From NCBI GenBank assembly GCA_032622095.1, contig CP136061.1, forward strand, positions 238,750,609 to 238,814,608: a stretch of 64,000 nucleotides of DNA, written 5' to 3'. This document shows positions 63,821 to 64,000 of this stretch, piece by piece. Source of the stretch: Siphonodentalium dalli (lineage: Eukaryota > Mollusca > Scaphopoda > Gadilida > Siphonodentaliidae). The position numbers and the translations under genes were made by a program. Each line of letters starts with the position of its first letter. The first letter of the stretch is position 1. The notes under the pieces were generated by a model. It saw only the letters and a program-made list of their open reading frames with translations, was not told the origin of the DNA and did no database searches.

Positions 63821-64000
63821 TTAACCCTTTGAGTGCCAGGGGCCGATATTATCGGCCCTAAACCTACACAATAAGTCTGTTAAAGAATATAATAAAATAT
63901 ATTAAAATTGTAAAAAATTGTAAAAAAAAACAAAAAAAGGGTTAAGCCAATGCATTCTCTTATATATGCGAGGCGACCTATGGTCGACTCGCATATATAA
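63821..64000 (+). mobile_element. PalF2, running off the window end
   Basis: TTAACCCTTTGAGTGCCAGG, then GGCCGATATTATCGGCC (palindrome), CAATAAGTCTGTTAAAGAAT and an A-rich spacer matching PalF1's in reverse. It ends with a hairpin core (63946 onward) cut by the window edge. Confidence 0.82.

Noticed and set aside
954-64000. Many 60-100-codon frames with recurring peptides such as MRVDHRSPRIYKRMHW or CANAFSYICESTIGRL
   Set aside because: They are translations of the PalA/PalC hairpin core, open on both strands because it is a palindrome. They have no independent coding evidence.

Overview
This is eukaryotic, AT-rich, repeat-dominated DNA from an animal, most probably a bivalve mollusc. No gene can be read end to end. 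The bivalve call rests on repeat types I recall as common there: the AGCTCACCTGAGACGAAGTC element followed by a CCGT-rich tract (30868-31740), tRNA-derived SINEs with an (ATT)n or (CAAT)n tail, and Helitron-type ends. This is recollection, not a search result. Almost every open frame of 60-120 codons lies in a transposon palindrome or a tandem repeat and is not a gene.

The window is a dense graveyard, and partly a nursery, of small non-autonomous DNA transposons (MITEs). The dominant family, called PalA here, is about 400 bp with TTAA target duplications and termini TTAACCCTTTACCCAACA. It is present 18 times, in both orientations, with copies nearly identical. Each copy carries two inverted copies of a 69-nt hairpin (GCCAATGCATTC...GAATGCATTGGC). 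The same hairpin occurs in three other families with different termini: PalC (TTAACCCTTTCATGAC), PalF (TTAACCCTTTSAGTGCCAGG) and PalG (TGACCCGCCATATC, 6-bp duplication). A family sharing one core across unrelated ends is the most unusual thing here.

Other groups are: Mar-B (TA plus CAGTAATGCC, Tc1/mariner-like, 21 copies or fragments); hAT-H (8-bp duplications, repeated GAGGTCCCCAGAGGGTGAATTTAG palindromes); further TTAA-flanked families D, E, I, J, K and M; one MULE-like element with a 9-bp duplication; two hAT-like insertions inside hAT-H; two SINEs; and Helitron-type ends. Many are nested (A in B, A in D, A in M, A in a SINE, D in E, B in C, J in a satellite), so target sites and relative ages can be read directly. 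PalA is consistently the youngest layer.

Layout: 1-9.3 kb, scattered MITEs and foldbacks; 10.7-13.4 kb, a ~65-bp satellite with a higher-order repeat; 13.5-16.4 kb, MITEs and unique DNA; 16.4-17.6 kb, a 24-bp minisatellite; 18-30 kb, MITEs, hAT-H and AT-rich unique DNA; 30.2-33.7 kb, bivalve-type tandem repeats and a hAT-H cluster; 34-44 kb, MITEs, a long inverted repeat around a 39-G run and a local duplication; 44-47 kb, two SINEs; 49-58 kb, dense MITEs; 58.3-64 kb, more unique DNA with two candidate gene starts. These are a minus-strand TATA box plus 15-codon exon near 59.7 kb and a plus-strand 114-codon first exon at 63058-63399 ending in a GTAAGA donor. I recognise neither protein.
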